The position numbers and the translations under genes are program-made. A stretch of DNA of 64,000 bases, from positions 62,001 through 126,000 of the IMG/VR virus record IMGVR_UViG_3300045256_000282. The stretch is one strand, 5' to 3'. Source of the DNA: a virus. Position 1 is the stretch's first letter; every line of letters begins with the position of its first letter. Positions 14,601-22,016 of the stretch are shown here, piece after piece. The notes beneath the pieces are model-generated. The model saw nothing but the letters and a program-made list of their open reading frames with translations. It was not told the origin of the DNA and did not search any database.

Positions 14601-14660
14601 TGTAGGCCCCCGTAGGGTCGTCGGGCTTTGTGAGTAGATGACCAATAAACTCGGCCTACA
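14601..14660 (-). ncRNA. Compact three-way-junction-like element beside tRNA
   Basis: An 8-bp perfect closing stem (14601-14608 with 14653-14660) directly abuts two inner helices: GGG/CCC around a 3-nt GTA loop (14609-14617) and GAGT/ACTC (14632-14635 with 14649-14652). An unpaired stretch of about 14 nt lies between them. No reading frame or tRNA T loop. It begins 5 nt past the CCA end of the tRNA at 14665. Could be a processed small RNA, a terminator-like structure or a regulatory leader of the gene at 14530. Strand inferred from neighbours. Confidence 0.4.
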
Positions 14661-14664
14661 AAAT

Positions 14665-14738
14665 TGGTTGCGGGACCCAGAATCGCACTGGGGTCTCGAG
14701 GTTATGAGCCTCGCGTGGTACTTCTCCACTATCCCGCT
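14665..14738 (-). tRNA. tRNA-Met (CAU), initiator-like
   Basis: 74 nt on the minus strand with encoded CCA. The acceptor pairs GCGGGA with TCCCGC, and position 1 (A) is opposite A72, a 1-72 mismatch as in bacterial initiators. Anticodon arm CGAGG-CTCATAA-CCTCG gives CAU. The end CCCGCAACCA matches the E. coli initiator. T loop TGCGATT carries G at 55, as in the other tRNA of this window. Against initiator status: A29 rather than three G-C pairs, and U11-A24 as in elongators. Lysidine-type tRNA-Ile2 is a further alternative. Confidence 0.85.
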
Positions 14739-14750
14739 ATATTTAAAGTA

Positions 14751-14877
14751 TTAGGTGCGTGGGGGAAAGCCGCGTCGGAGCCACCCGACAGCACTATCGT
14801 TACATGTTGGCTAACAAGTCCTAGTCGCCTGCTCATCCCTATAGGTTCAACGATATGAATCGTGTCCACGCACCTAA
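14751..14877 (-). ncRNA. Structured element closed by 12-bp inverted repeat
   Basis: Perfect 12-bp arms TTAGGTGCGTGG (14751-14762) and its complement (14866-14877) enclose about 103 nt containing further hairpins: GTCGG/CCGAC (14774-14778 with 14785-14789), TGTT/AACA (14805-14816), and ACGAT/ATCGT (14850-14863). ATCGTT near 14797 could alternatively pair with AACGAT near 14849. No coding frame fits. It lies 13 nt from the tRNA, between it and the gene starting at 15083. No ribozyme or known RNA class could be matched by eye. Confidence 0.5.
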
Positions 14878-14879
14878 AG

Positions 14880-15083
14880 TTATTCTTTTTCTCTCTGATA
14901 CTCACTGTAAAGCATCAAAAACCAACTAACAACAGCCAAAACACATCCGACCGTTATGCTCTTAATCCTATCACCAGCTATCTGATGGAGCATGGCTCCT
15001 GCGCCAGCTCCCATGAAAACCCCTATGAACTTGGCGAGTGATCCCCATACAGCTTTCTTTAAGGCTTTCTTTTCTAGACTCAT
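14880..15083 (-). CDS. Two-helix membrane protein, 67 aa
   Basis: Basic N-terminus then two predicted transmembrane helices (about 15-32 and 42-60). Overlaps the upstream gene by ATGA. Unknown role. Confidence 0.65.
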   Translation of the reverse strand: MSLEKKALKKAVWGSLAKFIGVFMGAGAGAMLHQIAGDRIKSITVGCVLAVVSWFLMLYSEYQREKE

Positions 15084-15934
15084 GGCGAAAAAGGCAGAGA
15101 GTATTGTCTGATGGGGTGGTTTGGATCGTTGTAATATCTCGAGTAAACATCAATCATTCCGCGAGGATATTGCTTCATCAGGATGTAACACCACAATTTG
15201 TAAGATAGTTTCCACAAAATGTTACGGTTCTTTAAAAATTGCCAATCGCAATAAGGTAATTTCCTTGCATCAGTATCGCCAACATCCTTGAAACATCCCA
15301 AAAATTGACCTACGAGTATGCTTAAGAAGGCGATAGGGCCGATCCATCTGCCAGCCGTCATACGAAGATAGGCTATATGACCAGGAGATCTTCCATGCCA
15401 TCCAGCTAGGCAAAACTGGTCTGGGTGATTGTTGTTCCAAAACATCTTAGGCTTAAAACCAGAACGGATAAACCGCCATAGGCTTATCGGGGTCAAACAC
15501 CAAAGGATTGACGCCCATCTTGCGATCCCGTAATACTTAACGTTATTCTCAGAAGCCTGACCCATATCTGGGCCAGTGGCATGAACAGTATTTCCGTGCT
15601 CGTAGGATCTCCTAGAGTAAGCCCCACCATCAAACAGCCCCGAGAAGGTGGCGATCGCTCCGGTGTTGTCCATCGAGTCAAACTCATCCCCACCAGGAAC
15701 CCTAGAGCTTACTCCAGGAAATGTTTCTAGGGATTCGTAGACCTTCCTTAGTCTTTCGATCTCTTCCTTCTTAACGCTATCCGGGGTTTCTGAATCATTG
15801 ACTAAACAAATCAAGTACTCTAAGGTAAAGAGCGCTCCGTTTTGGGTAGGCTCGCCTTTTCCATCCCTAGTGTAAAGACCGTTTAAACCAAACTTGTCGC
15901 GATACTTAAGGAAATCTTGATATAAGTTACTCAT
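15080..15934 (-). CDS. Conserved phage protein of unknown function, 284 aa
   Basis: 284 residues. The N-terminal YQDFLKYRDKFGLNGLYTRDG and FTLEYL elements look familiar from other phage proteins without assigned function. The middle has a SMDNTGAIATFSGLFDGG segment and a hydrophobic stretch near 205-220 (GPIAFLSILVGQFLG). Aromatic-rich C-terminus. Possibly enzyme-like or membrane-associated; not assignable. Confidence 0.6.
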   Translation of the reverse strand: MSNLYQDFLKYRDKFGLNGLYTRDGKGEPTQNGALFTLEYLICLVNDSETPDSVKKEEIERLRKVYESLETFPGVSSRVPGGDEFDSMDNTGAIATFSGLFDGGAYSRRSYEHGNTVHATGPDMGQASENNVKYYGIARWASILWCLTPISLWRFIRSGFKPKMFWNNNHPDQFCLAGWHGRSPGHIAYLRMTAGRWIGPIAFLSILVGQFLGCFKDVGDTDARKLPYCDWQFLKNRNILWKLSYKLWCYILMKQYPRGMIDVYSRYYNDPNHPIRQYSLPFSP

Positions 15935-15953
15935 ATGATCAAGATTCGTTCTT

Positions 15954-16415
15954 CTAGTAGGACGACGCGATTCTTCCGTTTCTTCTGTAAAAACCGTAAG
16001 AGGTATCCTCAGAATCTACCGGCTCGTTGTGCTTATCACACCAGTAGTAGCTTGTTTCTAAGGTAAGTTTCTTACAATTCTTGTGCCTACATTTGCGCTT
16101 AGTTGAAGCGGGTCTCGAGCTGGGAGCATCAAAAGAGGCGATCCTTACTGCTGTGATCAGCGATATTCCTAAGATCTTTCGGGAGTTCAGTATCCTCATT
16201 CGGATCTCGTTTATCTCGCTATCGATACGCTGAAGATCAATACCATCTCCCCTGTTCTCGTGCTCTAAGTGAAGTCTGCGTCTAAAGTTACGGAGAAAAT
16301 TCTCCATAGCGTCAAACCCTCTCATCGCCACCGCAAACGTCGTACCATCTTCTTTAGCCAAGTTTCTTACCAGGGCCTTCTGTTCAGTTGTCGGGATCTC
16401 AAAATCTTTTTCCAT
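15954..16415 (-). CDS. Hypothetical protein with C-terminal Cys/His cluster, 153 aa
   Basis: Start chosen at ATG 16415 (AAAGG upstream). Helical N-terminal 100 residues, then a putative metal site: CRHKNCKK and YYWCDKHN. Unknown function. Confidence 0.65.
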   Translation of the reverse strand: MEKDFEIPTTEQKALVRNLAKEDGTTFAVAMRGFDAMENFLRNFRRRLHLEHENRGDGIDLQRIDSEINEIRMRILNSRKILGISLITAVRIASFDAPSSRPASTKRKCRHKNCKKLTLETSYYWCDKHNEPVDSEDTSYGFYRRNGRIASSY

Positions 16416-16478
16416 AAAATACCTTTCTTTAAGAAAGGGGCCAGGGATAACCACAAACCCTGGCCCCAGGAGATAGGA

Positions 16479-17441
16479 TCAAGCGGCTGTTGCCAACATG
16501 ACCCCTATATCGAGCGCTCGCTTGTTAAGCGTTGCGCTCTGCCCAAACCACATCTGATCAAGACGAACCTGATTATCTTCACCCCTCTCGTACTGGAGGT
16601 ACTCGCTTACAGCGTTGTAAGCTGCCCACATAGTACCCTTAACACCAGGGAGATCGTTGCCTCGTCCTTTTTCAAACAGAGGCTGAACAGCGTTGATGAT
16701 GCGCTTGTTGTTGATGTTAGCTACGTTACCTTCAGCTTCCAAGATCTTCTTGTTGGAGTTGAAGACGAGCTTCACGTACTTCTCAAGATCTGCCTGATTG
16801 ATCTCTTTTGAGGCAAGTAGGCGATATTGATCAGCGGTAGACTCAAACTCTGCGTTAGCAAGGTTCATGACGTTACGAATCTCTTCGAGGTTCGACACAA
16901 CGTTCTTGGTATGACGAACTCGGATAAGCTTGCTTGCCTTCGAATCGTGAGCAAGAGCCATCGTGTTTGCGCAGACCACTCTAATTGGGGTGAAGCCCAC
17001 TCGAACCGCAAGGGTTCCGTCGTGACTGTTAGACAAGAGGACGTACTTTTGAACCGCGTCACCCTTTACTACTTCCATCGGATCAAGCTTAAGCTTAGCG
17101 AGTACGAACACGCGCTGACCTTGGCGAAGGCTTCCAGCCGTCTCGATAGCAGCTTCGCCACTTTCGATGAAGGGGCGGAAGAACTCAAAAGCTTCCGTAT
17201 TCTGCAAAGGGTTATATGAAGGACCAACAACGCCCAAGATGCGAGAATCGCTTGAGCGACGGGTAGCAAGAGCGGGGAGGATCTCTCCGCCTTGGCTAAG
17301 GACTGGTTCGGTCGTAACCTTCCAGTCAAGTCCAGCGGCAACGATAGCGTCTTCAAGGCTAGGGGCCTCTACGAATCGTTTACCTAGCTTGTGCCAGGGG
17401 GTTTCTCCTACGTACAGCATTTGTTCAATTTCGTGGGCCAT
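16479..17441 (-). CDS. DUF932 phage/plasmid-like protein
   Basis: 320 residues matching the DUF932 layout: an early PWHKLG, then VVGPSYNPLQNTEAFEFF, GSLRQGQRVFVLAKL, and later VRVVCANTMALA-type segment before a helical C-terminal half. The family is widespread in phages and plasmids; its biochemical role is not established. Own promoter (17483-17510) and AAGGAGAAA ribosome site, so it is probably a highly expressed single gene. Confidence 0.85.
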   Translation of the reverse strand: MAHEIEQMLYVGETPWHKLGKRFVEAPSLEDAIVAAGLDWKVTTEPVLSQGGEILPALATRRSSDSRILGVVGPSYNPLQNTEAFEFFRPFIESGEAAIETAGSLRQGQRVFVLAKLKLDPMEVVKGDAVQKYVLLSNSHDGTLAVRVGFTPIRVVCANTMALAHDSKASKLIRVRHTKNVVSNLEEIRNVMNLANAEFESTADQYRLLASKEINQADLEKYVKLVFNSNKKILEAEGNVANINNKRIINAVQPLFEKGRGNDLPGVKGTMWAAYNAVSEYLQYERGEDNQVRLDQMWFGQSATLNKRALDIGVMLATAA

Positions 17442-17482
17442 TTGATTTCTCCTTCGTAAAAGCTTTATTGCCTTACAAGATC

Positions 17483-17510
17483 AGAATACCATACCCAAAC
17501 AGTAAGTCAA
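17483..17510 (-). promoter_or_regulatory. Sigma70-type promoter
   Basis: Minus-strand TTGACT, 16-nt spacer, TATTCT, about 40 nt upstream of the DUF932 gene. Confidence 0.65.
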
Positions 17511-17526
17511 AGAAAAAGTAATCACT

Positions 17527-17544
17527 ATCTCAAATATATGAGAT
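17527..17544. promoter_or_regulatory. Operator-like palindrome ATCTCA-6-TGAGAT
   Basis: A perfect 6-bp inverted repeat just upstream of the -35 of the DUF932 promoter. The half-site TGAGAT matches the TTTGAGAT box in three other promoters and the palindrome at 2545-2560. Confidence 0.45.
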
Positions 17545-17584
17545 TTGAACAAAAAAATATACGTCAACTAAAAGAAAAAGGGGC

Positions 17585-17707
17585 TCATCTATAAGCTTTC
17601 TTAATCTTATTGTACAGTATCTTAAGCCCCACGTAGGTTAGTGCTAAGGGTATTCCGCCAGGGATCAGGACAATAGCCGCAAGTACGGCCTTCTTTGTTT
17701 TTGTCAT
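17585..17707 (-). CDS. Small membrane protein, 40 aa
   Basis: ATG 17707 overlaps the dUTPase stop (ATGA). MTKTKKAVLAAIVLIPGG start, one transmembrane helix, basic tail. Unknown role. Confidence 0.6.
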   Translation of the reverse strand: MTKTKKAVLAAIVLIPGGIPLALTYVGLKILYNKIKKAYR

Positions 17708-18162
17708 TTTCCACTTGAACCAAAACCACCCTCTCCGCGTTCTGAGGTAGACAATTCCTCACTTAGAACAGGAATAACGGTAGGATAAGGGATGATGATA
17801 AGTTGGCCGATCTTGTCCCCAACATTGTATCTTGCCATCTTATCTGCAAGTTCATCAAAAGCTTTTCCGTCGATCTTAAAACGAAGCTTGATCTCTCCAC
17901 GATAGCCACTATCGATCACGCCCACAGAGTTCGCAAGGATAAGACCCGTTTTGCTGATAGACGATCTTGGGAAGAGTAGTCCTACGTATCCTTCAGGGAT
18001 ATCTACAGACAACCCTGTGCCGTATTCTAGGAAATAAAAACCATTATCCGCATCTGCGGTAGAAGACGCTGATGTTGCGGTCAGATCTAGACCGGCGTCA
18101 CCTAACTTTGCGTAGCTGGGTAGGACAGCATTGTTGTCTAATTTCTTAAATTTAATTTCCAT
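17704..18162 (-). CDS. dut: dUTPase (dUTP diphosphatase)
   Basis: 152 residues from ATG 18162, the start with a well-spaced AAGGGA; another ATG 9 nt upstream has no ribosome site room. Converts dUTP to dUMP and PPi. All five trimeric dUTPase motifs are present: DAGLDL, PRSSISKTG, GVIDSGYRGE, KIGQLIIIP and the C-terminal RGEGGFGSSG. Supplies dUMP to ThyX. Confidence 0.95.
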   Translation of the reverse strand: MEIKFKKLDNNAVLPSYAKLGDAGLDLTATSASSTADADNGFYFLEYGTGLSVDIPEGYVGLLFPRSSISKTGLILANSVGVIDSGYRGEIKLRFKIDGKAFDELADKMARYNVGDKIGQLIIIPYPTVIPVLSEELSTSERGEGGFGSSGK

Positions 18163-19039
18163 ATTTTCCATCCCTTTTTTCTGCGTTAAAATGAACCATA
18201 GAGGCCATTACTGTTCTCCAGGTTCTGCTTTTTGCCCCCTTAGCATCAATATCTATGACTGGAACCTGAAGATCAAGGTATGAATGAGCCCAGTCCTCCA
18301 GGATTTGCGCTATCTTCTTGTTTGAGAAACCGTCCTTCATATCGTACGGAACTTCTGCCGTGTCTACGTAGATGATGCTAGGATCTTCTCTCAAAACGTA
18401 AAGACCGGGAGAGCTGATCGGATCGCATATCTTAAGTACGTGCTCCTTAACTTGATCATCTTTAAGCTCTGAATAGATCTTCTTCTCTAAGTCAATAAGC
18501 TTATGAAGCCAAGCATCGTATTCCGGGTCTCTGTCGTTTATATTCTTTAACCATTTGTCCATATCCCTGTCGGGTCTGGCAGAATCAAGCTGGTCGTGAG
18601 CGATATCACGAGCGAGGTCGCTTTTTGCTACAGCAAAAGACTGCACTGTTGATCCCCAGTACGTTTTTGTTAAACCCAAGGTGCTGATCGTACGAAAAAC
18701 GAAGCTGAAAAACAGATCTAAGTTAAACCATCTCTTTTTAATGTTGACCGTGTCTTTCCAGATGCCGTTAACATCTTCTAGCCAAGACTTAAAATCTAAA
18801 ATCCAGTGTTTTCGATCCTTCTTATCAAGCAAGTCGAGACCGACTTGGAAGTTGACATCTGTCCACGCATGACCTTCTACGTCGTATGACCCGTCTTCTT
18901 TTGGGCCATCGGTATCTATCTGCTTATTGTCCTCACCCCATTTTGGGTGGTTCCACTTCTCCATCCCGGTGATGGAGATCGCAAGATAGCCACGTTTTTT
19001 TGATGTTTTTACTACGTCTTCAAGTAAGTTCTTTGCCAT
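18152..19039 (-). CDS. Hypothetical protein, 295 aa
   Basis: 295 residues, overlapping dut. It contains WNHPKWG, EGHAWTDVNF, a hydrophobic FFSFVFRTIS stretch, and PSIIYVDTAEVPYDM. No family recognised; operon position with dut hints at nucleotide or DNA metabolism, but nothing in the sequence shows it. Confidence 0.6.
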   Translation of the reverse strand: MAKNLLEDVVKTSKKRGYLAISITGMEKWNHPKWGEDNKQIDTDGPKEDGSYDVEGHAWTDVNFQVGLDLLDKKDRKHWILDFKSWLEDVNGIWKDTVNIKKRWFNLDLFFSFVFRTISTLGLTKTYWGSTVQSFAVAKSDLARDIAHDQLDSARPDRDMDKWLKNINDRDPEYDAWLHKLIDLEKKIYSELKDDQVKEHVLKICDPISSPGLYVLREDPSIIYVDTAEVPYDMKDGFSNKKIAQILEDWAHSYLDLQVPVIDIDAKGAKSRTWRTVMASMVHFNAEKRDGKYGN

Positions 19040-19046
19040 ACGTTCC

Positions 19047-19406
19047 TTAATTATAGAGTGGATCTATCTTAAAACTAACCTTCCACCTTCGGTTAAAATC
19101 CTCTGGATTCATCACAAACCTAAGCAGACCTCTTCCTGGGTTTAACACTACTACGATCTCCTCCCTAACCTGCCGTCGCTCTATTACTCTTTTCTCGTAA
19201 GTGCGAAGCCTGTTGGATTCGATCTGGATCTCAGAAAGTATTGGTCCAGGAAACTCAATACCGAGCCAGCACTTTAACTTCATAAAAAAACCCACGGGCT
19301 TGAATATAACAGTCAGTCTTACCGTGCGTTTTTCGTGAGAAGCTATGGATCTTTCTATAAGTAAAGCGCCGCTAGTTTGATCCTTGGTGATCTTACAATC
19401 ACTCAC
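19047..19406 (-). CDS. Hypothetical protein, 119 aa
   Basis: GTG start at 19406 overlapping the stop of the Rrf2-like gene (GTGA). Beta-strand-rich with many Arg residues in the second half. Unknown. Confidence 0.6.
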   Translation of the reverse strand: MSDCKITKDQTSGALLIERSIASHEKRTVRLTVIFKPVGFFMKLKCWLGIEFPGPILSEIQIESNRLRTYEKRVIERRQVREEIVVVLNPGRGLLRFVMNPEDFNRRWKVSFKIDPLYN

Positions 19407-19738
19407 AGGTCGATCTTAGTACTTTCAAAAGCACGATTAAGTTGCTGAGACAAGTCTCCAGTAACTCCGATTAGTGTCGTGTTGGTGTTGTACCCAAACA
19501 ACTGAGCGACAGCCAGTGCTGTTACAGACTGACCTCGGTTTGCCACATAGCCGCCTCCAGGACCACGAATAGATTTCGTCATCCCTGCAACTCGAAGCTT
19601 GCGCACAACTTGCTCCACATAGTTGGTTGTTGAGCCGATCTTCTCAGCGATTACCTGACTTTTTACTGGAACCGTCTCGTTTTTGAGAACTTCCAGGGTT
19701 TTCAAAGCAATCTCTACGTTCTTGTTTACTTTTAACAT
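19403..19738 (-). CDS. Rrf2-family winged-helix regulator
   Basis: 111 residues. The winged-helix signature YVEQVVRKLRVAGMTKSIRG with the following PGGGY is the Rrf2/IscR pattern. It lacks the cysteines that bind an iron-sulfur cluster in IscR, so it would act as a cluster-free repressor, perhaps sensing something else or nothing. Candidate factor for the TGAGAT boxes in this window, by inference only. Confidence 0.8.
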   Translation of the reverse strand: MLKVNKNVEIALKTLEVLKNETVPVKSQVIAEKIGSTTNYVEQVVRKLRVAGMTKSIRGPGGGYVANRGQSVTALAVAQLFGYNTNTTLIGVTGDLSQQLNRAFESTKIDL

Positions 19739-19747
19739 GTTATCTCC

Positions 19748-19966
19748 TTAGATTCGAACTTTTGTTCCGCTTACTCGCATCATGATTACAGGATCTTCGT
19801 GCTGGATATAGTCTCCCTCAAGATGGCCACGAATAGCTCCTAAGCTCATCAGAGCCTGCTCAACTAGGGCTTGAGCTTCACGATTTCTCGTTGATTCAAG
19901 CAGACCTCTCCCTATAGAGATCATCTTTTCCAGCGCTTCTTTTTGACTTACAAATTTATCGTGCAT
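19748..19966 (-). CDS. Hypothetical helical protein, 72 aa
   Basis: ATG 19966 with TAGGAGA 6 nt upstream is preferred to the longer frame. All-helical 72-residue protein (MHDKFVSQKEALEK). Unknown. Confidence 0.6.
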   Translation of the reverse strand: MHDKFVSQKEALEKMISIGRGLLESTRNREAQALVEQALMSLGAIRGHLEGDYIQHEDPVIMMRVSGTKVRI

Positions 19967-19974
19967 ATATTCTC

Positions 19975-20298
19975 CTAAAAATTCCATCTTAGCATTAATG
20001 ATTGACTATCTCTTGATTTGCCCAACTCTAGTCTATCACAAAAGTCAGGTACTTTAAAGCCCACTTTCGCTTCTTCTCCGCGAGAAAGCTTGTATGCGGC
20101 AACTCCGTATCCGGCGGTTTTTTCGACCGCATCAGGCGTATACTTGTGGGCAGTGTTCTTGGCGTAGTTCTCAACCATCTCCATGTTCTGGTACAAACCC
20201 ACTTGTTTCGACGTAGCCTCGGAAGTGGTAGAACACATGTTAGATGGCATCCAACTCATACTTGCGCAAAAACTAGCTATTAAAAAACTGTTAAACAT
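19975..20298 (-). CDS. Exported protein, 107 aa
   Basis: ATG 20298 with GAGGAG upstream. A hydrophobic N-terminus (FNSFLIASFCASM) reads as a signal peptide. The end SLMLRWNF has the alternating pattern with a terminal Phe seen in outer-membrane proteins. Function unknown; part of the envelope-directed set. Confidence 0.55.
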   Translation of the reverse strand: MFNSFLIASFCASMSWMPSNMCSTTSEATSKQVGLYQNMEMVENYAKNTAHKYTPDAVEKTAGYGVAAYKLSRGEEAKVGFKVPDFCDRLELGKSRDSQSLMLRWNF

Positions 20299-20299
20299 A

Positions 20300-20512
20300 C
20301 TAATCTCCTCCACTACTCCAAGGATACCCCGGATCTTCTTCTTTTGCAAACGGAGGGGGGCCAGCATAGTAATCGATCTTAGTTTTAGAATTGTCCTTAA
20401 TTTTCAAGTTCTTATCGCTACACTTGGAGCAAGAGGGCGGGTTATTGACATTTAGCCAATTCTCCTCCCACTGGTAGCCACAATAATTGCACTCCAAGCT
20501 ATAGCGTTTCAT
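20300..20512 (-). CDS. Zinc-ribbon miniprotein, 70 aa
   Basis: CNYCGYQW near 8-15 and CSKC near 28-31 form a zinc ribbon, followed by a Pro/Gly-rich tail. Start overlaps the upstream stop (ATGA). Ends 1 nt before the exported-protein start. Confidence 0.7.
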   Translation of the reverse strand: MKRYSLECNYCGYQWEENWLNVNNPPSCSKCSDKNLKIKDNSKTKIDYYAGPPPFAKEEDPGYPWSSGGD

Positions 20513-20682
20513 TCGTCGCCCACAACGCCAAAGCTACTATTGCCCATAGACGAGGTTGCGTTTAGCTTGGAGGCTTCTTTTCGAGCCTCCTCCTCGTCCT
20601 TAAACTCAGCAACAATTCGAAAAGATCCCTTTCCTAGTTGCTCATATACCAACCAAACTCTAACTTCTCTTTGATAGCTCAT
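20509..20682 (-). CDS. Hypothetical protein, 57 aa
   Basis: Coupled at both ends by ATGA overlaps. Strand-helix protein starting MSYQREVRVWLVYEQ. Unknown. Confidence 0.65.
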   Translation of the reverse strand: MSYQREVRVWLVYEQLGKGSFRIVAEFKDEEEARKEASKLNATSSMGNSSFGVVGDE

Positions 20683-20915
20683 CGACGACCTCCAAAGGTT
20701 CTTTCGTGATCTCTAACAGCTCGGTCGTGACTCTCCAGTTCATCGCAGAACTTTTGAATGGCTTTTGAGTTGTTCGAGATCGTGTTTAAGTCAACATCTC
20801 TGTAATCTAGCGCTGCTCTAGACTGTTCGTTCAATCCAGCCTGACATCCTCGGTTATACTCGCTTAATGACGCACAGCCAGAGAACAGAACCATGATAAG
20901 TGGTAAGTATTTCAT
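20679..20915 (-). CDS. Small predicted lipoprotein, 78 aa
   Basis: Signal with lipobox FSGC (Cys14), then a charged helical body. Likely a phage-encoded envelope lipoprotein; it sits between a membrane protein gene and zinc-ribbon genes. Rz1-type spanin is a possibility given size and lipobox, but it lacks the usual proline-rich body and no Rz gene is visible. Confidence 0.65.
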   Translation of the reverse strand: MKYLPLIMVLFSGCASLSEYNRGCQAGLNEQSRAALDYRDVDLNTISNNSKAIQKFCDELESHDRAVRDHERTFGGRR

Positions 20916-20916
20916 A

Positions 20917-21231
20917 CTACTCTCCTTTGACCTTAAGCAATTTAAACGTAAGCGCTACGCCAAGAAGGGCTACTACGATCTGAACAAAAAGACCGAAAAC
21001 CATTCCGACCACTCCACTCGAGTAGATCAGCACCATACCTGCAGCAGAACCTGCGCCTTGAGTTACAAGACGATGAGGTGCTCCCAAAAGACCCCCGATC
21101 AGCAGGAGTACCGAGGCCATAGTCATGTGGTTATCAAACAAGGCTAACACGCCAGTCATGCTGACCAAGAACCAAGCGATAACCAAAACCTTACCGTACT
21201 TTTCATTCAAACTTCTAATCTTATCTAACAT
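20917..21231 (-). CDS. Multi-pass membrane protein, 104 aa
   Basis: Three predicted transmembrane segments (about 15-33, 38-50 and 68-98). Next to a lipoprotein and an outer-membrane enzyme gene, so part of the envelope-related cluster. Function unknown. Confidence 0.6.
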   Translation of the reverse strand: MLDKIRSLNEKYGKVLVIAWFLVSMTGVLALFDNHMTMASVLLLIGGLLGAPHRLVTQGAGSAAGMVLIYSSGVVGMVFGLFVQIVVALLGVALTFKLLKVKGE

Positions 21232-21243
21232 ACCTTCTCCTTA

Positions 21244-21741
21244 TCACCAGGGAATCATTATTTGAAGTCCCAAGGTATCTCTTCCCTGGTTGGGTTTAAA
21301 GATACCGGCACTCGAGATGTGCTTGTATTGAAATCCGATAGATACTTTTGTTTTTTGATCCCTGATCCCAAAACCAAAGTCCTCAAAGAATTGCGCAGGT
21401 CCACCTAGAACCGTATCTGGGGAGCTGATGAGGCCAACACCCTGAAAGAAGTTGACGTACAGAGCGCCAGCCGTTGGCTCGACACCAATCGAGTAAGATC
21501 CAAAAGCACTGCTTTTAGCGCCATCTCGTCCAGAATGGTCAGACCAGAATCCGATCTCCCACTTCTTCTCAAGAAACGCAAGCTCGTCTTGGTAACCTAG
21601 AGATAAGCCCTTTTGAGCAGCCACGTCTTCGGTGTGAGCGTTCACAGAATACTTTAAAAACGTACCTTCCGCGCCAAGAGACCTGGCTGGCGAAAAGGCC
21701 ACTAGAGAAAACAAGCTAATAATAAGTAAAAACTTTTTCAC
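21244..21741 (-). CDS. PagL-like lipid A 3-O-deacylase (outer-membrane barrel)
   Basis: 165 residues with a signal peptide (cleavage near 23). PagL removes the 3-O acyl chain from lipid A in the outer membrane. The active-site region is recognisable: KHISSAGIFKPNQG, with His141 and Ser143 in the H-x-S arrangement, and an acidic residue (Asp155) 14 residues after the His, where Pseudomonas PagL has Glu. Alternating beta-barrel strands run throughout and it ends in a C-terminal Trp. Length matches PagL. The Asp for Glu change leaves activity open. Confidence 0.65.
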   Translation of the reverse strand: MKKFLLIISLFSLVAFSPARSLGAEGTFLKYSVNAHTEDVAAQKGLSLGYQDELAFLEKKWEIGFWSDHSGRDGAKSSAFGSYSIGVEPTAGALYVNFFQGVGLISSPDTVLGGPAQFFEDFGFGIRDQKTKVSIGFQYKHISSAGIFKPNQGRDTLGLQIMIPW

Positions 21742-22016
21742 GATACCTCCGTTTGGAATCTATAAGCTTTTTCTATAAAGTTCTCAATGTCCAGCATAGC
21801 AGCGCTTGCATCTAAGATCAACTTGTCAAAATCTTGTTTTGTGGCGAACTGTACGTTATCCACCGTACGATGAACCTCATACGGCTTACATCCAAAATCG
21901 TGAATCTCAAACACAACCGTGTCGTGAAACACGAAGCTAACCTTTCCTGGGTACGTCTTAGTGCCGTCCCAGTTAACTCCCACTACCCATCTACCAATGT
22001 CTTTTTCCGTAATCAA
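21738..22016 (-). CDS. Hypothetical protein, 92 aa
   Basis: A TTG start at 22016 fits best: it overlaps the upstream stop (TTGA) and has GGAGG four bases upstream. Beta-rich N-terminal half (VFHDTVVFEIHDFG) then a helix. Ends in ATGA with the PagL-like gene. Unknown. Confidence 0.55.
   Translation of the reverse strand: MITEKDIGRWVVGVNWDGTKTYPGKVSFVFHDTVVFEIHDFGCKPYEVHRTVDNVQFATKQDFDKLILDASAAMLDIENFIEKAYRFQTEVS

Noticed and set aside
14601-14660. Hammerhead or twister ribozyme
   Set aside because: The CUGANGA and GAAA cores, and the twister elements beside the closing stem, are not present in the right order.
20679-20915. Rz1-type spanin
   Set aside because: Lipobox and size fit, but there is no adjacent Rz-like inner-membrane spanin or endolysin and the body lacks the usual proline-rich composition.
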